From positions 1-60,355 of the forward strand of contig NZ_QBKN01000029.1 in NCBI RefSeq assembly GCF_003054175.1: a stretch of 60,355 nucleotides of DNA, read 5' to 3'. Under the pieces are notes generated by a model that searched no databases, was not told the origin of the DNA, and saw nothing but the letters and a program-made list of their open reading frames with translations. Source of the stretch: Allosediminivita pacifica. Its GTDB lineage: Bacteria > Pseudomonadota > Alphaproteobacteria > Rhodobacterales > Rhodobacteraceae. A program made the translations under genes and the position numbers. Below, in pieces: positions 31,880 through 41,361 of the stretch (position 1 is the stretch's first letter; every line of letters starts with the position of its first letter).

Positions 31880-34237
31880 ATGTCCGAACACGCGAAACAC
31901 CACCACCATCACTCTCATCACGACCATGACGCGCATATCTCCGAAGGCGCGCAGACCGCGACGGACCCGGTCTGCGGCATGACCGTCGAGGTGACCGGCG
32001 ACACCCGGACGCAGGCGTTCGGCGGCGAGACCTATCATTTCTGCTCGGAAGGCTGCGAGGAGAAGTTCAAGGCCGATCCGTGGTTCTACGCCTCGGGCAA
32101 CGCCGACAAGGCCGGGCAGCACGTCCAGCCGGGCACGCAGTGGACCTGCCCGATGCACCCCGAGATCGTGCGCGACGAGCCCGGCGCCTGTCCGATCTGC
32201 GGCATGGCGCTGGAGCCCATGGTGCCCACCGACGAGCCCTCCGAGGAGCTGACCGACTTCACCCGCCGCATGTGGATCAGCGCGGCGGCGGCCGTACCGC
32301 TCATCATCCTGACCATGGGCGAGCTGGTGGGCCTGCCGGTGCGCGACTGGCTCGGCCACCGCATCGCCACCTACATCGAGTTCCTGCTGGCCACCCCCAT
32401 CGTCCTCTGGGCGGCGCTGCCCTTCTTCAGGCGCGGACTCGACTCGTTCCGCAACATGTCGCCCGACATGTGGACGCTGATCTCGCTCGGCGTCGGCGCG
32501 GCCTATGTCTACTCGCTCTTCGCCACCTTCCTGCCCGGCGTCTTCCCCGAGGATTACCGGATGGGCGAAGGCGTCGGCACCTATTTCGAGGCCTCCGTCG
32601 TGATCGTCGCGCTGATCTTCGTGGGCCAGGTGCTCGAGCTGCGCGCCCGCGAACGCACCGGCGACGCGATCCGCGCGCTGCTGGACCTCGCCCCCAAGAC
32701 CGCGCGGCGCATCCTGCCGGACGGAGCCGAATACGATGCCCCGCTCGAGAACGTGGTCGCGGGCGACATGCTCCGCGTTCGCCCCGGCGACAGCATCCCC
32801 GTGGATGCCGAGGTCGTCGAGGGCCGCTCCTCGGTCGACGAAAGCATGATCACCGGCGAGCCGGTCCCGGTCGAGAAGACCGAGGGCGACCGCGTCACCG
32901 GCGGCACGATCAACAGGAACGGCACGCTGGCGATCCGCGCCACGCAGGTGGGCGCCGACACGGTGCTGGCACAGATCGTCGACATGGTCGCGGGCGCCCG
33001 CCGGTCGCGCGCGCCGATCCAGGGCCTCGCCGACCGCGTGTCCGCGATCTTCGTGCCCACGGTGGTCGGCATCGCGGTGCTCGCCTTCTTCACCTGGCTG
33101 GCTTTCGGTCCGGACCCGGCCCTCGCCTTCGCCATCGCCTCGGCGGTCTCGGTTCTCATCATCGCCTGCCCCTGCGCACTGGGCCTCGCGACGCCGATCT
33201 CGATCACCACCGCCGCCGGGCGCGGCGCGCAGGCGGGCGTGCTCATCAAGGACGCCGAGGCGCTCGAGCGCATGGCGCGGGTCGACACCGTGATCGTCGA
33301 CAAGACCGGCACGCTGACCATGGGCAAGCCCAGTCTGACCGACGTGCTCGCGCTCGGGCAGACCGACGAGGCCGAGGTGCTCGCCCTCGCCGCGGCCCTC
33401 GAGCGCGGCTCGGAACATCCGCTGGCCGAAGCGATCGTGCAGGGCGCGCGGGAGCGCAACGCCGAACGGCGCGACGTCACCGACTTCGACGCGGTCACCG
33501 GCAAGGGCGTGACCGGCCGTGTCTCCGGCCGGGACGTGGCGCTCGGCAACCGCGCGCTCATGGAGGCGCTGAAGATCGACGCCGCCTCCGCCGAGGAAAA
33601 CGCCGACGCCCTGCGCGCGGACGGCAAGACGGCGATGTATGTGGCGTTGGATGGCGCCCTCGTCGGCCTCGTGGCCGTGGCCGACCCGATCAAGGAAACG
33701 ACCGAGGGCGCCATCCGCGACCTGCACGCGCTCGGCCTGCGGGTCATCATGGCGACCGGCGACAACCAGCGCACCGCCGAGGCCGTCGCGCGCCATCTCG
33801 GCATCGACGATGTGCGCGCCGGCGTCCTGCCCCAGGACAAGAAGGCGCTGGTCGAGGAGCTGCGCGCGCAGGGCGCCTACATCGCCATGGCGGGCGACGG
33901 CGTGAACGACGCTCCTGCACTCGCCGCCGCCGATGTCGGCATCGCCATGGGCACCGGCGCCGACGTCGCGGTCGAGAGCGCGGGGATCACCCTGCTCGGC
34001 GGTGATCTCGTCGGCATCGTCCGCGCCCGCAAGCTGGCCACCGCGACGCTGCGCAACATCAAGGAGAACCTCTTCTTCGCCTTCGCCTACAACTCCGCCG
34101 GCGTGCCCGTCGCGGCGGGGATCCTCTATCCCTTCATCGGGCTCCTGCTGTCGCCCATGATCGCCGCCGCGGCGATGAGCCTGTCCTCGGTCTCGGTCAT
34201 CACAAACGCGCTGCGTCTGCGCCGGGTGAAGCTTTGA
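31880..34237 (+). CDS. copA: Copper-exporting P1B ATPase with His-rich, YHS and metal-binding N terminus
   Basis: A 785-residue Cu(I) ATPase. The N terminus has a His cluster ([13 protein letters not shown]), a YHS domain ([10 protein letters not shown]...YHFCSEGC) and a zinc-ribbon-like metal-binding domain (CPMHPEI...[10 protein letters not shown]) in place of HMA domains. CPC lies in [13 protein letters not shown] near residue 431, DKTGT near 474. Helix 7 [13 protein letters not shown] and helix 8 MSLSS fit the P1B-1 class. GAAGGAG precedes ATG 31880. It is followed by a small Cys/His secreted protein, as in the third copA cluster. Confidence 0.94.
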   Translation: MSEHAKHHHHHSHHDHDAHISEGAQTATDPVCGMTVEVTGDTRTQAFGGETYHFCSEGCEEKFKADPWFYASGNADKAGQHVQPGTQWTCPMHPEIVRDEPGACPICGMALEPMVPTDEPSEELTDFTRRMWISAAAAVPLIILTMGELVGLPVRDWLGHRIATYIEFLLATPIVLWAALPFFRRGLDSFRNMSPDMWTLISLGVGAAYVYSLFATFLPGVFPEDYRMGEGVGTYFEASVVIVALIFVGQVLELRARERTGDAIRALLDLAPKTARRILPDGAEYDAPLENVVAGDMLRVRPGDSIPVDAEVVEGRSSVDESMITGEPVPVEKTEGDRVTGGTINRNGTLAIRATQVGADTVLAQIVDMVAGARRSRAPIQGLADRVSAIFVPTVVGIAVLAFFTWLAFGPDPALAFAIASAVSVLIIACPCALGLATPISITTAAGRGAQAGVLIKDAEALERMARVDTVIVDKTGTLTMGKPSLTDVLALGQTDEAEVLALAAALERGSEHPLAEAIVQGARERNAERRDVTDFDAVTGKGVTGRVSGRDVALGNRALMEALKIDAASAEENADALRADGKTAMYVALDGALVGLVAVADPIKETTEGAIRDLHALGLRVIMATGDNQRTAEAVARHLGIDDVRAGVLPQDKKALVEELRAQGAYIAMAGDGVNDAPALAAADVGIAMGTGADVAVESAGITLLGGDLVGIVRARKLATATLRNIKENLFFAFAYNSAGVPVAAGILYPFIGLLLSPMIAAAAMSLSSVSVITNALRLRRVKL

Positions 34238-34331
34238 CACCCCCTTGTCACGGGCCTGTGACCACCAACGGAAGCCAGGCGTGAAGATACCTCTTGCCTG
34301 TTTCTTTGTACGCGGCAATGGTCGCCGCACG

Positions 34332-34709
34332 ATGACAAGTCTCCGCGCAATCATGGCAAAATACGTGCTCGTCCTGGCCCTTCTGGTGCTTGGGGTCGAG
34401 CCCGTGATGGCACGGACCGCGGCGCTGGACTGCGTGGCGAGGACCGCCCCCACGGTCGCCGTCATGCAGGGTGTGCACGAGACGCACCGGCTCCACGCCG
34501 ATCACGCGGCGGAAGAGCAGACAGAGACGTCCGACGCGCAAGCGGCGCCCGGCATATGCTGCATCGGCATGTGCGGTCTTGCCATGAACCTTTTGCCGCA
34601 TGTGGACCGGACTGAGTCCACCCTCATCATCGCACGGCATCACGGGATGAGTGAGATCGGCGCGAACCTCGTCGATCCCAAAGGCCCGAGGAAATCGCCC
34701 AAGGGCTGA
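34332..34709 (+). CDS. Small secreted Cys/His protein after copA
   Basis: A 125-residue product with a signal or anchor (KYVLVLALLVLGVEPVMA), a His-rich middle (GVHETHRLHADHAAEE) and a cysteine motif (GICCIGMCGLAM). It resembles the proteins at 14296 and 45784 in size, layout and place beside copper genes, although similarity is weak outside the Cys motif. Start choice is open: ATG 34332 keeps a basic n-region; 34353 is the alternative. No strong Shine-Dalgarno is seen. Confidence 0.6.
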   Translation: MTSLRAIMAKYVLVLALLVLGVEPVMARTAALDCVARTAPTVAVMQGVHETHRLHADHAAEEQTETSDAQAAPGICCIGMCGLAMNLLPHVDRTESTLIIARHHGMSEIGANLVDPKGPRKSPKG

Positions 34710-34763
34710 GTGTCCCATGCCGGCTCCGCCGGCACGCGCGACACTCATCCCAGGAAGCATTCC

Positions 34764-34982
34764 ATGATATTCCGAATTGCGGCCACGGTGCCGCTTGTTC
34801 TGGCCGACTGCGCAACGTTGCCGGACCTTCCCGAGACCGCCGCTCTCATCGAGCCGGCGGTGTCGCTGCAAACCGCCCCGCCGCCGACCCACGCCATCGT
34901 CACGCAAAAGTCCCGACGGATCGAGGCACCCGCCGACTGGAGGAGCCTGAACGACGCACAGGGGCCGGGAGGCGGAGCGTGA
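34764..34982 (+). CDS. Small putative lipoprotein, 72 aa
   Basis: The frame begins with MIFRIAATVPLVLADCATL, a short signal with a lipobox-like LADC. The mature part is Pro- and Ala-rich with no recognised domain. CAGGAAG precedes ATG 34764. GTGA overlap with the TolC-family gene suggests translational coupling, as small proteins often precede TolC-type outer membrane factors in copper operons. Confidence 0.6.
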   Translation: MIFRIAATVPLVLADCATLPDLPETAALIEPAVSLQTAPPPTHAIVTQKSRRIEAPADWRSLNDAQGPGGGA

Positions 34983-35425
34983 GGGTGCTGGGCATGACCG
35001 TTCTTGCGGTCCCCGCGCTGCTCGCCGCCTGCGCCGACACCGCCACCGTTTCCGAGGCCGCCGGCCCTCGTCCGGGCTTCGTGATGGTGGATACGACCGC
35101 GCGCGCAGCTACCGGGTCAAGCCCGACCTGGGCCCAGAGCAGCGCCGAGATCGAGGAGCGCGTCAGGGCGCTGATCCACGGCAAGACGATCGGTCCCGAA
35201 ACCGCCGTCCAGGTCGCCCTGATCAACAACCGCGCGCTTCAGGCCGCCTTTGCCGATCTCGGCCTTGCCGCGACCGACCTCTGGGAGGTCGCGCTTGGCC
35301 CCAACCCGAGCCTCGGCGGCACGATCAGCGGCATCGGCGAGGTCGGGATCGCGCGAAGCGTCGAGGCGGCGGTCGTCGGCTCCCTGCTCGAGCTTGCGAC
35401 GCGGAACCAGCGGCGCGCCATCGCC
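34979..35425 (+). pseudogene. Truncated TolC/CusC-family outer membrane lipoprotein gene
   Basis: GTG 34979 begins a lipoprotein signal (LAVPALLAAC) followed by a TolC-family N-terminal region (TAVQVALINNRALQAAFADLG, then LGPNPSLGGTISG). The family is usually over 400 residues. Homology ends near residue 149 (RRAIA, about 35425). The frame stays open to 36259, but the downstream residues are not TolC-like and instead lie antisense to a different truncated gene. It is therefore a 5' fragment cut by a rearrangement. Confidence 0.7.
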
Positions 35426-35429
35426 CGGA

Positions 35430-35538
35430 CAGTCTCGCGCTCCGAATCGAGCCAGGCGCCCAGGCGATCGAGAGCGATTTCGAGGTGGGAGACGTCGGGC
35501 GCAGGCGCGGCGACATGGGTTAGGACGATCGAGTTCAT
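35430..35538 (-). pseudogene. 5' fragment of an unidentified gene
   Basis: GGAGG lies 7 bases ahead of an ATG at 35538 on the minus strand. The first ~36 codons (MNSIVLTHVAAPAPDVSHLE, then RLGAWLDSERETV) look like a real protein start. The sequence then collides tail-to-tail with the truncated TolC gene near 35425-35440. Both genes lost their 3' ends at one junction. I do not recognise the family. Confidence 0.45.
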
Positions 35539-35782
35539 GCGAACCTCCGTAGCGATGTGTCCGGGGCATTCCGCCCGAGGGCCGCGTCGGAAACGACGGC
35601 GAGGGTTACCGCTGCGGCCGTCAAGAAGGGGTCGCAAGGTCTTGAATGAGGGGTCCGGGTCTCCGTCTGTCGCTCCGTTCGGAGGGGATTTTGTCCGGCC
35701 GCCGGACTGGCGAAGAAGAAAATGCACCCGGCCCGGCGGTTTAGCGTTCCAGCCCGGAAGCGCCGCAGGCCCTCCGTATGGC

Positions 35783-36136
35783 TTAGAGCATCTGCAGTTC
35801 GTCGTGGGCGGAGACGGGCCGGCGCGGCGCCACCTCGTAGACGTCGCGCTCGGGCTCAAGCTCAACCGCGTAGCCGAGGCGCTCCAGGAGATCGCTTGCC
35901 TCGGCGCGGACCCGGCGGCGCCGGTCGCGGTCCTCGTCGACCCCGTGAACCACGACGAACGCGATGCGGTTCGGCGGGCCGACATGCGCCTGCGCGTAAA
36001 TGCGCAGGTGCGGCAGGTCGCGGTTGGCAGCCCGCAAGGCACTCTGGGACCAGCCCAAGCGATCGGGCGGGTATCCTATATGGAGCGCATGTCGCTCCTC
36101 TTGCTCCATGCAATGGAGCTTGGCCAGATCGGGCAT
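35783..36136 (-). CDS. Hypothetical protein, about 117 aa
   Basis: A soluble alpha/beta-looking product with a strand-rich middle (LRIYAQAHVGPPNRIAFVVV) and a helix-strand end (ASDLLERLGYAVELEPERD). No family is recognised. Starts at 36136 or 36109 are both possible and neither has a strong Shine-Dalgarno. It sits in a region of broken genes, so it may itself be partial. Confidence 0.45.
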   Translation of the reverse strand: MPDLAKLHCMEQEERHALHIGYPPDRLGWSQSALRAANRDLPHLRIYAQAHVGPPNRIAFVVVHGVDEDRDRRRRVRAEASDLLERLGYAVELEPERDVYEVAPRRPVSAHDELQML

Positions 36137-36603
36137 CGACGAGACCGAGAACCTTTTCCCTCGGTCGGGTCCCGCGCGCGACATGATGTGTCGGCATTTC
36201 TCGATCAACGACGATCGCCGACGACGGCCAAATGTTGTTGCTATTTTTCTGCTACTTGACTCTGCGAGGCGTATTATTCAATTAAGATCAATGACCTACG
36301 AAGCGTTGCTCCAATCCATCATCGGGGCCACGCTCAGCCGCGCAGCCCTTCGGACGTCCGAAACCCCTTGTTTTACTGCCTCTGCGCTCATGGTCACCTG
36401 ACCGATCTTCCTCGATTTGTGGGCCTTTTGCCCCCGTTTTTCGGGGTGGTGCAACAGAATGTTGCACCGGATCCAATTGTTGCACCGCTCGCCGCCAGGT
36501 GCGCCGGCAGGAGATATCGAACCCTGGACAAGGTTACGTGAGGCGCGCGCCGCCCGGTTCGATCTCCCGAACATCGGCAGCAAGATCCCCAAAGGAGACC
36601 CGA
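36137..36603. other. Non-coding scar region with GGTGCAAC repeats
   Basis: No convincing gene is seen. The stretch is more AT-rich around 36220-36300 than its neighbours. It contains CCCCG-TTTTT-CGGGG (36432-36446) and a perfect inverted repeat GGTGCAAC-AGAAT-GTTGCACC (36448-36468), plus another GTTGCACC near 36478. The same GGTGCAACAGA string starts the repeats at 36686 and 44512. Confidence 0.45.
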
Positions 36604-36683
36604 ATGGATACCATCATGCAGCGCCGGAAGAAAGACGGCGCAACGAGCTACACGGCGGTGATCCGCAATCGGGGACGCGTGTT
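36604..36683 (+). pseudogene. N-terminal fragment of a phage-type integrase
   Basis: AAAGGAG precedes ATG 36604. The ~27 residues MDTIMQRRKKDGATSYTAVI and the following IRNRGRV match the usual start of tyrosine integrases (a basic strand, KDG, then YTA-x-IR). The frame loses this character exactly where the ~80-bp repeat begins at 36684. An element end has therefore cut the integrase. Confidence 0.6.
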
Positions 36684-36763
36684 AAGGTGCAACAGATTTC
36701 GTCCAACAGCATTTCGCCCAATAATACAGCACCTCTCGGCCCCCCAATAGCGCCATCCATCAC
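36684..36763 (+). repeat. Left copy of an ~80-bp imperfect direct repeat flanking the thiamin operon
   Basis: The first 22 bases (36684-36705, starting AAGGTGCAACAGATTTCG) are identical to 44510-44531. The next ~58 bases are similar, with one single-base gap, and both copies end near CATCCATCA. The copies are in the same orientation and flank the 7.4-kb thiamin operon. They may be ends of related insertion elements. Confidence 0.6.
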
Positions 36764-37017
36764 CGTACTCGAGGTTCGAATCCTCTGTGCAAGATCATCG
36801 GACCGCGGCACCTCACGGCCACGCTGGGCTTCTCGCTGCTGGGCACCACGGGCCGCGGCAGGAGCGATGCCGAAGCCAACGGCGACGTCACTGCTTCGGA
36901 CACTTCGCGCCAGCAGAAACGGCCTGATCGCGACCTTTCTTGGCAACGACTGGCCACCAGGGCGCTGACAGCACTCAGTTGCAGGTCTGCTCGGCCATTG
37001 CTATCGATATTGCGAAT
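36764..37017. other. Non-coding stretch with a tRNA T-arm-like sequence
   Basis: No gene is seen. GAGG-TTCGAAT-CCTC (36771-36785) looks like a tRNA T-stem and loop, but no acceptor, D or anticodon arm could be fitted upstream. It may be the remnant of an integrase attachment site in a tRNA 3' end. The rest, up to the riboswitch, holds no recognisable feature; a thi promoter is expected here but none stands out. Confidence 0.35.
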
Positions 37018-37099
37018 CCGTTGGGGTGCCCCGTCTGGGGCTGAGAGGCGATAGCCAACCCATCGAACCTGATCCGGACAATACCGGCGTAGGGAACGG
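37018..37099 (+). promoter_or_regulatory. TPP riboswitch (THI element)
   Basis: The aptamer core is complete: P1 CCGTT (37018-37022) pairs with AACGG (37095-37099); GGGGTGCC, then GGCTGAGA (about 37038-37046), then ACCTGATCCGG and ATACCGGCGTAGGG follow in order. These are the conserved thiamin pyrophosphate-binding segments. It lies 73 bases ahead of thiD and controls the whole operon. Confidence 0.95.
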
Positions 37100-37142
37100 A
37101 GCATGAGCTGACGAGCCCCATTGAGGGCCGTCCTTTCGTCCT

Positions 37143-37163
37143 CCCCCCTGTTGTCGGTGGGGG
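37143..37163 (+). promoter_or_regulatory. Expression platform: hairpin hiding the thiD ribosome binding site
   Basis: CCCCCC (37143-37148) can pair with GGGGG (37159-37163), which is the Shine-Dalgarno ahead of ATG 37172. No U-run follows. This suggests translational control by the TPP riboswitch. Confidence 0.6.
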
Positions 37164-37171
37164 AAGCGACC

Positions 37172-37867
37172 ATGCCGACGCCATCTGCACTGACCATCGC
37201 GGGCTCCGACAGTGGCGGCGGGTCGGGCATCCAGGCCGATCTCAAGACGTTCTCAGCGCTCGGGGTATACGGCACCAGCGCGATCACGGCCGCCACCGCG
37301 CAGAATACGCGGGGCGTCTTCGCGGTCGAGGCGGTCGCCGCCGCGCTTACCGATTACGACGGGCGGGTCCTGCTCGACCCGGTCATGGTCGCGAAATCCG
37401 GCGATGTCCTGCTGGCCAAAGCGGCCGAGGCGGCGCTGATCGAAAGGCTGCTGCCGCGGGCGGACGTGCTGACACCGAACCTGCCCGAAGCCGTCCGCCT
37501 GCTGGGTCGTGCGCCGGCCACGACCGCCGAGGAGACGGCGGCGCAGGACCGCGCGCTGCTGGACCTCGGGGCGCGGTCGGTCGTGATGAAGAGCGGCCAT
37601 GCCGAGGGGGCGCCCTGCATCGACCGGCTGGTGACGGCCTCCGGCGTCGCTGCGCTGGAACAGCCGCGGCGCGCCACGCGCAACACGCATGGCACGGGAT
37701 GCAGCCTGTCGTCGGCCATCGTCGCCGAACTGGCGAAGGGGGCCGGGGTGGAGGCGGCTATCCGGCGCGCGCAGGCCTGGCTGCACGGCGCGATCCGCGC
37801 GGCGGAAGGGCTGGGCATCGGCGGAGGGCACGGCCCCGTGCATCACTTCCAAGAGGTCGGGAAATGA
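37172..37867 (+). CDS. thiD: Hydroxymethylpyrimidine (phosphate) kinase ThiD, with apparent internal deletion
   Basis: A 231-residue protein of the ribokinase fold, with N-terminal [24 protein letters not shown]-like VLTPNLPEA, and the anion-hole/catalytic [12 protein letters not shown]. ThiD is usually about 265 residues. Comparison with E. coli ThiD shows the sequence passing from NTRGVFAV directly to [12 protein letters not shown], skipping about 35 residues that normally include the KIGML segment near the substrate pocket. The reading frame is kept. Activity may be reduced or lost. The gene is first in the TPP-controlled operon and its stop overlaps thiO by 4 bases. Confidence 0.88.
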   Translation: MPTPSALTIAGSDSGGGSGIQADLKTFSALGVYGTSAITAATAQNTRGVFAVEAVAAALTDYDGRVLLDPVMVAKSGDVLLAKAAEAALIERLLPRADVLTPNLPEAVRLLGRAPATTAEETAAQDRALLDLGARSVVMKSGHAEGAPCIDRLVTASGVAALEQPRRATRNTHGTGCSLSSAIVAELAKGAGVEAAIRRAQAWLHGAIRAAEGLGIGGGHGPVHHFQEVGK

Positions 37868-38838
37868 AGGCGCGCGTCCTCGGCGCCGGCGTTGCCGGTC
37901 TCTGCGTGGCGACGGAGCTTGTCGCCCGGGGCTGCGAGGTGACGGTCTTCGACCCCGCGCCCCGGCCGGGACCGCACGGCTGCTCGTGGTGGGCCGGCGG
38001 GATGCTGGCCCCGGTCTGCGAAGGCGAGACGGCGGAGGAGCCGGTGGTCCGCCTGGGCCGGCAGGCCGCCGATTGGTGGGACCGTCAGGGGGTGCCGGTC
38101 GCGCGGCGTGGCACGATCGTGATGGCACTGGGGCGCGACCGGCGGGAACTCGACCGGTTCGCACGCCACACCCGGGGACACGAGTGGCTCGACGCGGACG
38201 GCCTCGCCGCGCTGGAGCCGGACCTTTCCGGCCGCTTCGACCGCGCGCTGCATGTCCCCTCGGAAGCGCATCTCGATCCGCGTACGGCGCTCGCGCACCT
38301 GCGGGACCGGGTGGAGCGCGACGGAGTGACCTTCATCGCCGAACCGGGCCGGCCCGAGGGGCTGACCTTTGACTGCCGCGGACTGGCGGCGCGGGAAGCG
38401 CTGCCGGATCTCCGCGGCGTAAAGGGCGAGATGGCCGTGCTGCGGAGCGACGACATCCGCCTGTCGCGCCCCGTCCGGCTGCTTCACCCGCGCATCCCGC
38501 TTTACGTCGTACCCCGCGCGGACGGGCTGTTCATGCTGGGCGCGACCCAGATCGAAAGCGACGACCGCCGGCGCAGCGTGCGTTCGGTCCTCGAACTGCT
38601 GTCGGCCGCCTATGCATTGCACCCCGCCTTCGGCGAGGCGGATCTGGTGGAGATCGGCGCCGACGCCCGCCCCGCCTTTCCCGACAACCTGCCCCGCGTC
38701 ACGCGGCGGGGCGACACGTTTCACGTCAACGGCCTCTTCCGCCACGGCTTCCTTCTCGCCCCCGCGCTGGCGCGGATGGCGGCGGAGGCGGCTTTCGACG
38801 GCACGACACCGGAGCTTTGCCATGAAGATCACGCTTAA
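37864..38838 (+). CDS. thiO: Glycine oxidase ThiO
   Basis: A 324-residue FAD-dependent oxidase of the DAO family. The dinucleotide motif is [19 protein letters not shown] near residue 5, followed by WWAGGMLAP, typical of ThiO, and a C-terminal [14 protein letters not shown]. It makes dehydroglycine for thiazole synthesis. ATG 37864 is in an ATGA overlap with thiD; its end overlaps thiS by 17 bases. Confidence 0.92.
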   Translation: MKARVLGAGVAGLCVATELVARGCEVTVFDPAPRPGPHGCSWWAGGMLAPVCEGETAEEPVVRLGRQAADWWDRQGVPVARRGTIVMALGRDRRELDRFARHTRGHEWLDADGLAALEPDLSGRFDRALHVPSEAHLDPRTALAHLRDRVERDGVTFIAEPGRPEGLTFDCRGLAAREALPDLRGVKGEMAVLRSDDIRLSRPVRLLHPRIPLYVVPRADGLFMLGATQIESDDRRRSVRSVLELLSAAYALHPAFGEADLVEIGADARPAFPDNLPRVTRRGDTFHVNGLFRHGFLLAPALARMAAEAAFDGTTPELCHEDHA

Positions 38839-39019
38839 CGGCACCCCGACCGAGGTGCGGGCCGAAACGCTCGCGGCCGTTCTGGACGAACTCGGCTACG
38901 GCGAGGCGAAGGTCGCCACCGCCGTCAACGAAAACTTCGTCCCGGCGGCGGCGCGCGGGCAGACGACGCTTTCCCCCGGCGACCGGGTCGAGGTCGTGGC
39001 ACCCCGGCAGGGAGGGTGA
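38822..39019 (+). CDS. thiS: Sulfur carrier ThiS
   Basis: A 65-residue ubiquitin-like protein ending in Gly-Gly (APRQGG), the residue pair that is adenylated by ThiF and thiocarboxylated. The length and the [12 protein letters not shown]-like segment ([12 protein letters not shown]) are typical. It starts inside the 3' end of thiO. Confidence 0.95.
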   Translation: MKITLNGTPTEVRAETLAAVLDELGYGEAKVATAVNENFVPAAARGQTTLSPGDRVEVVAPRQGG

Positions 39020-39020
39020 G

Positions 39021-39791
39021 ATGCAGCTTTACGGCACAGAGATCACATCGCGCCTGATGTTGGGCACGGCGCAGTATCCGTCGCCCGCCGTGCTGGCCGA
39101 GGCGTTCCGACGCTCGGGCGCCGGCATTGCCACCGTCTCGGTCCGGCGCGAGGCAGGCGGGGAGCGCGCGGGGGCCGCCTTCTGGGATCTGGTGCGCGAA
39201 CTGGGCGTGACCCTGCTGCCCAACACCGCCGGGTGCCACTCGGTGCGCGAGGCGGTGACGACGGCGCAGATGGCGCGCGAGCTTTTCGACACGCCGTGGA
39301 TCAAGCTGGAAGTCATCGGCCATGCCGACACGCTTCAGCCCGACCCGTTCGGGCTGGTCGAGGCGGCGCAGATCCTGTCCGACGACGGCTTCCGGGTCTT
39401 CCCCTACACCACCGAGGACGTGGTACTGGCCGACCGGCTGCTGGACGCGGGCTGCGAGATACTGATGCCCTGGGGCGCGCCGATCGGGACTGGGCTGGGG
39501 CTGACGAACATCTACGGGCTGCGCACCTTGCGTGCGCAGTTCCCGGAGGTGCCGATGGTGGTCGACGCAGGCCTCGGCCTGCCCAGCCAGGCGGCGATGG
39601 CAATGGAGATGGGCTTCGACGCCGTTCTGCTGAACACGGCCGTCGCGAAGGCGGGCGATCCGGCGGCGATGGCCCAGGGCTTCGCCCGCGCGGTCGAGGC
39701 GGGGCGGCTGGCATATGAGGCCGACCCGATGGAGCCGCGCGACATGGCGGCGCCCTCCACCCCCGTCATCGGGAAGGCGTTCCTGGAATGA
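39021..39791 (+). CDS. thiG: Thiazole synthase ThiG
   Basis: A 256-residue TIM-barrel enzyme. It forms the thiazole phosphate from deoxyxylulose phosphate, dehydroglycine and ThiS thiocarboxylate. [11 protein letters not shown] at the start, WIKLEVIG (with the Schiff-base lysine), [12 protein letters not shown] and [18 protein letters not shown] are all family signatures. It begins one base after the thiS stop and overlaps thiE by 4. Confidence 0.95.
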   Translation: MQLYGTEITSRLMLGTAQYPSPAVLAEAFRRSGAGIATVSVRREAGGERAGAAFWDLVRELGVTLLPNTAGCHSVREAVTTAQMARELFDTPWIKLEVIGHADTLQPDPFGLVEAAQILSDDGFRVFPYTTEDVVLADRLLDAGCEILMPWGAPIGTGLGLTNIYGLRTLRAQFPEVPMVVDAGLGLPSQAAMAMEMGFDAVLLNTAVAKAGDPAAMAQGFARAVEAGRLAYEADPMEPRDMAAPSTPVIGKAFLE

Positions 39792-40384
39792 CGCTCGATC
39801 GCTTCTATCCGATCTTCGACAGCCTCGCCTGGCTGGAACGTACGCTGCCGCTTGGCGCGAAGCTGGTGCAGCTGCGGATCAAGGACATGCCGAGCCCCGA
39901 GTTGAGGCCGCTGGTGGCACATGCGCAGGCCCTGTGCCGGCGGCACAGCGCGGTGCTGGTGGTGAACGATCACTGGCGGATCGCCATCGACGAAGGATGC
40001 GACTGGGTGCACCTGGGGCAGGAGGATCTGGACGACGCCGATCTGCCCGCGATCCGCCGCGCCGGGCTGAGGCTGGGCATCAGCACCCACGACTACGCGG
40101 AACTGGACCGGGCGCTGGCCTTGGCGCCCGACTACGTGGCGCTCGGCCCCGTCTGGCCGACGATCCTGAAGAAGATGAAATGGGAGCGGCAGGGCCTCGA
40201 CCGCGTGACGGAATGGAAGGGGCTGATCGGCAACTTGCCCCTTGTCGCAATCGGCGGGATGACGCCCGAGCGCGCGACACAGGCTTTTGCCGCGGGCGCC
40301 GACATCGTCTCGGCCGTCACCGACATCACGCTGAACGACGATCCCGAGGCGCGCGTGCGCCAGTGGATCGGGGCCACGCGATGA
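39788..40384 (+). CDS. thiE: Thiamin phosphate synthase ThiE
   Basis: A 198-residue TIM-barrel enzyme that joins HMP-PP and thiazole phosphate. Visible motifs are [36 protein letters not shown] and AIGGMTPE. It overlaps thiG and thiF by 4 bases each. The gene is of the short bacterial type. Confidence 0.93.
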   Translation: MTLDRFYPIFDSLAWLERTLPLGAKLVQLRIKDMPSPELRPLVAHAQALCRRHSAVLVVNDHWRIAIDEGCDWVHLGQEDLDDADLPAIRRAGLRLGISTHDYAELDRALALAPDYVALGPVWPTILKKMKWERQGLDRVTEWKGLIGNLPLVAIGGMTPERATQAFAAGADIVSAVTDITLNDDPEARVRQWIGATR

Positions 40385-41361
40385 GCCGCTACGCCCGCCA
40401 GATCGCCGTGCCCGAATTCGGGACGGAGGGACAGGCCCGGCTGGAAGACGCGCAGGTGCTGGTCGTGGGCGCGGGCGGCCTTGCGGCGCCGGTACTGCAA
40501 TATCTCGTCGCGGCGGGGGTCGGACGGATCCGGCTGGTCGATCCGGACCGGGTGGAGATGACGAACCTTCACCGTCAGACGCTGTTCCGCGAGGCCGACA
40601 TCGGCCTGCCCAAGGCCGAAGCGGCGGCGGCAGCCGTCGCCGCGCTCAATTCCTGCGCCCGCGTCGACCCTGTGGTCGCACATCTCGATCCCGCCAACGC
40701 GGATGCGCTGTGCGTTGGCGTCGATCTGGTGCTTGACTGCGCCGACAGCTTCGCAGCCAGCTACCTCCTGTCGGACACCTGCCTGGCCGGGGGCCGTCCG
40801 CTTGTCAGCGCCTCGGTAATCGGGCTCGAGGGCTACGCGGGCGCCTTCTGCGGCGGCGCGCCCAGCCTTAGGGCCGTGTTTCCGGACCTGCCGCAGCGGC
40901 TGGGCTCCTGCGCCGAAGACGGCGTTCTGGGACCGGTCGTGGGCATCGTCGGCACGCTTCAGGCGCAGATGGCTGTGGCGCTGCTCGCCGGGCTCCCGCC
41001 CTCCCCGCTGGGTCAACTCGTCAGCTTCGACGCGCGGGGCTTCCGCTTCGGCGGCTTCCGCTTCGACGGCGCGGTCGAGCCTGCGTCGCGCCCCCGTTTC
41101 ATTGCCCCCTCGGAGATCGCCGAAACGGACTTCCTCGTCGATCTGCGGGACGAGACGGAGGCGCCGCTGGTGCACCCGTCCGCTCGACGCCTGCCCGTCA
41201 CCGCCTTCGGGCCGGACGGCCCCCGCCCGGCCGCCCGGCGGCGCGCGGTGCTGTGCTGCCGGTCCGGCCAGCGGTCCTGGGCCGCCGCCGAGCGGCTCGC
41301 CGCCGCCTGGGACGGCGAAATTTGCCTCGTCGCGCTTGGCGACCCAACCGGAGAGACCTGA
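40381..41361 (+). CDS. thiF: ThiF/MoeB-type adenylyltransferase with C-terminal rhodanese-like domain
   Basis: A 326-residue E1-like enzyme. The nucleotide motif [15 protein letters not shown] lies near residue 25, then the Arg-finger segment TNLHRQTLF, and the family's DCADSF. The C-terminal ~75 residues form a short rhodanese-like domain with CCRSGQRS as its active loop, so activation and sulfur transfer to ThiS may be combined. The usual CxxC zinc pairs of MoeB are not evident. ATGA overlap with thiE fixes the start. Confidence 0.9.
   Translation: MSRYARQIAVPEFGTEGQARLEDAQVLVVGAGGLAAPVLQYLVAAGVGRIRLVDPDRVEMTNLHRQTLFREADIGLPKAEAAAAAVAALNSCARVDPVVAHLDPANADALCVGVDLVLDCADSFAASYLLSDTCLAGGRPLVSASVIGLEGYAGAFCGGAPSLRAVFPDLPQRLGSCAEDGVLGPVVGIVGTLQAQMAVALLAGLPPSPLGQLVSFDARGFRFGGFRFDGAVEPASRPRFIAPSEIAETDFLVDLRDETEAPLVHPSARRLPVTAFGPDGPRPAARRRAVLCCRSGQRSWAAAERLAAAWDGEICLVALGDPTGET

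Noticed and set aside
30257-34465. A 1402-codon open frame on the minus strand
   Set aside because: It is antisense to four well-supported plus-strand genes (TVP38, permease, copA, small protein). Its residues are Arg/Gly/His/Asp-rich low-complexity sequence, typical of shadow frames in GC-rich DNA.
35426-36259. Continuation of the TolC-family frame to 426 codons
   Set aside because: The frame stays open but similarity ends near residue 149, and the remainder is antisense to two other minus-strand frames.
36770-36786. A possible tRNA gene
   Set aside because: Only a T-arm-like stem and loop is present; no D arm, anticodon arm or matching acceptor stem could be fitted.
36417-36968. A 183-codon plus-strand frame
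   Set aside because: It crosses the integrase fragment, the repeat and the T-arm-like sequence in a different frame and has no domain or ribosome binding site.
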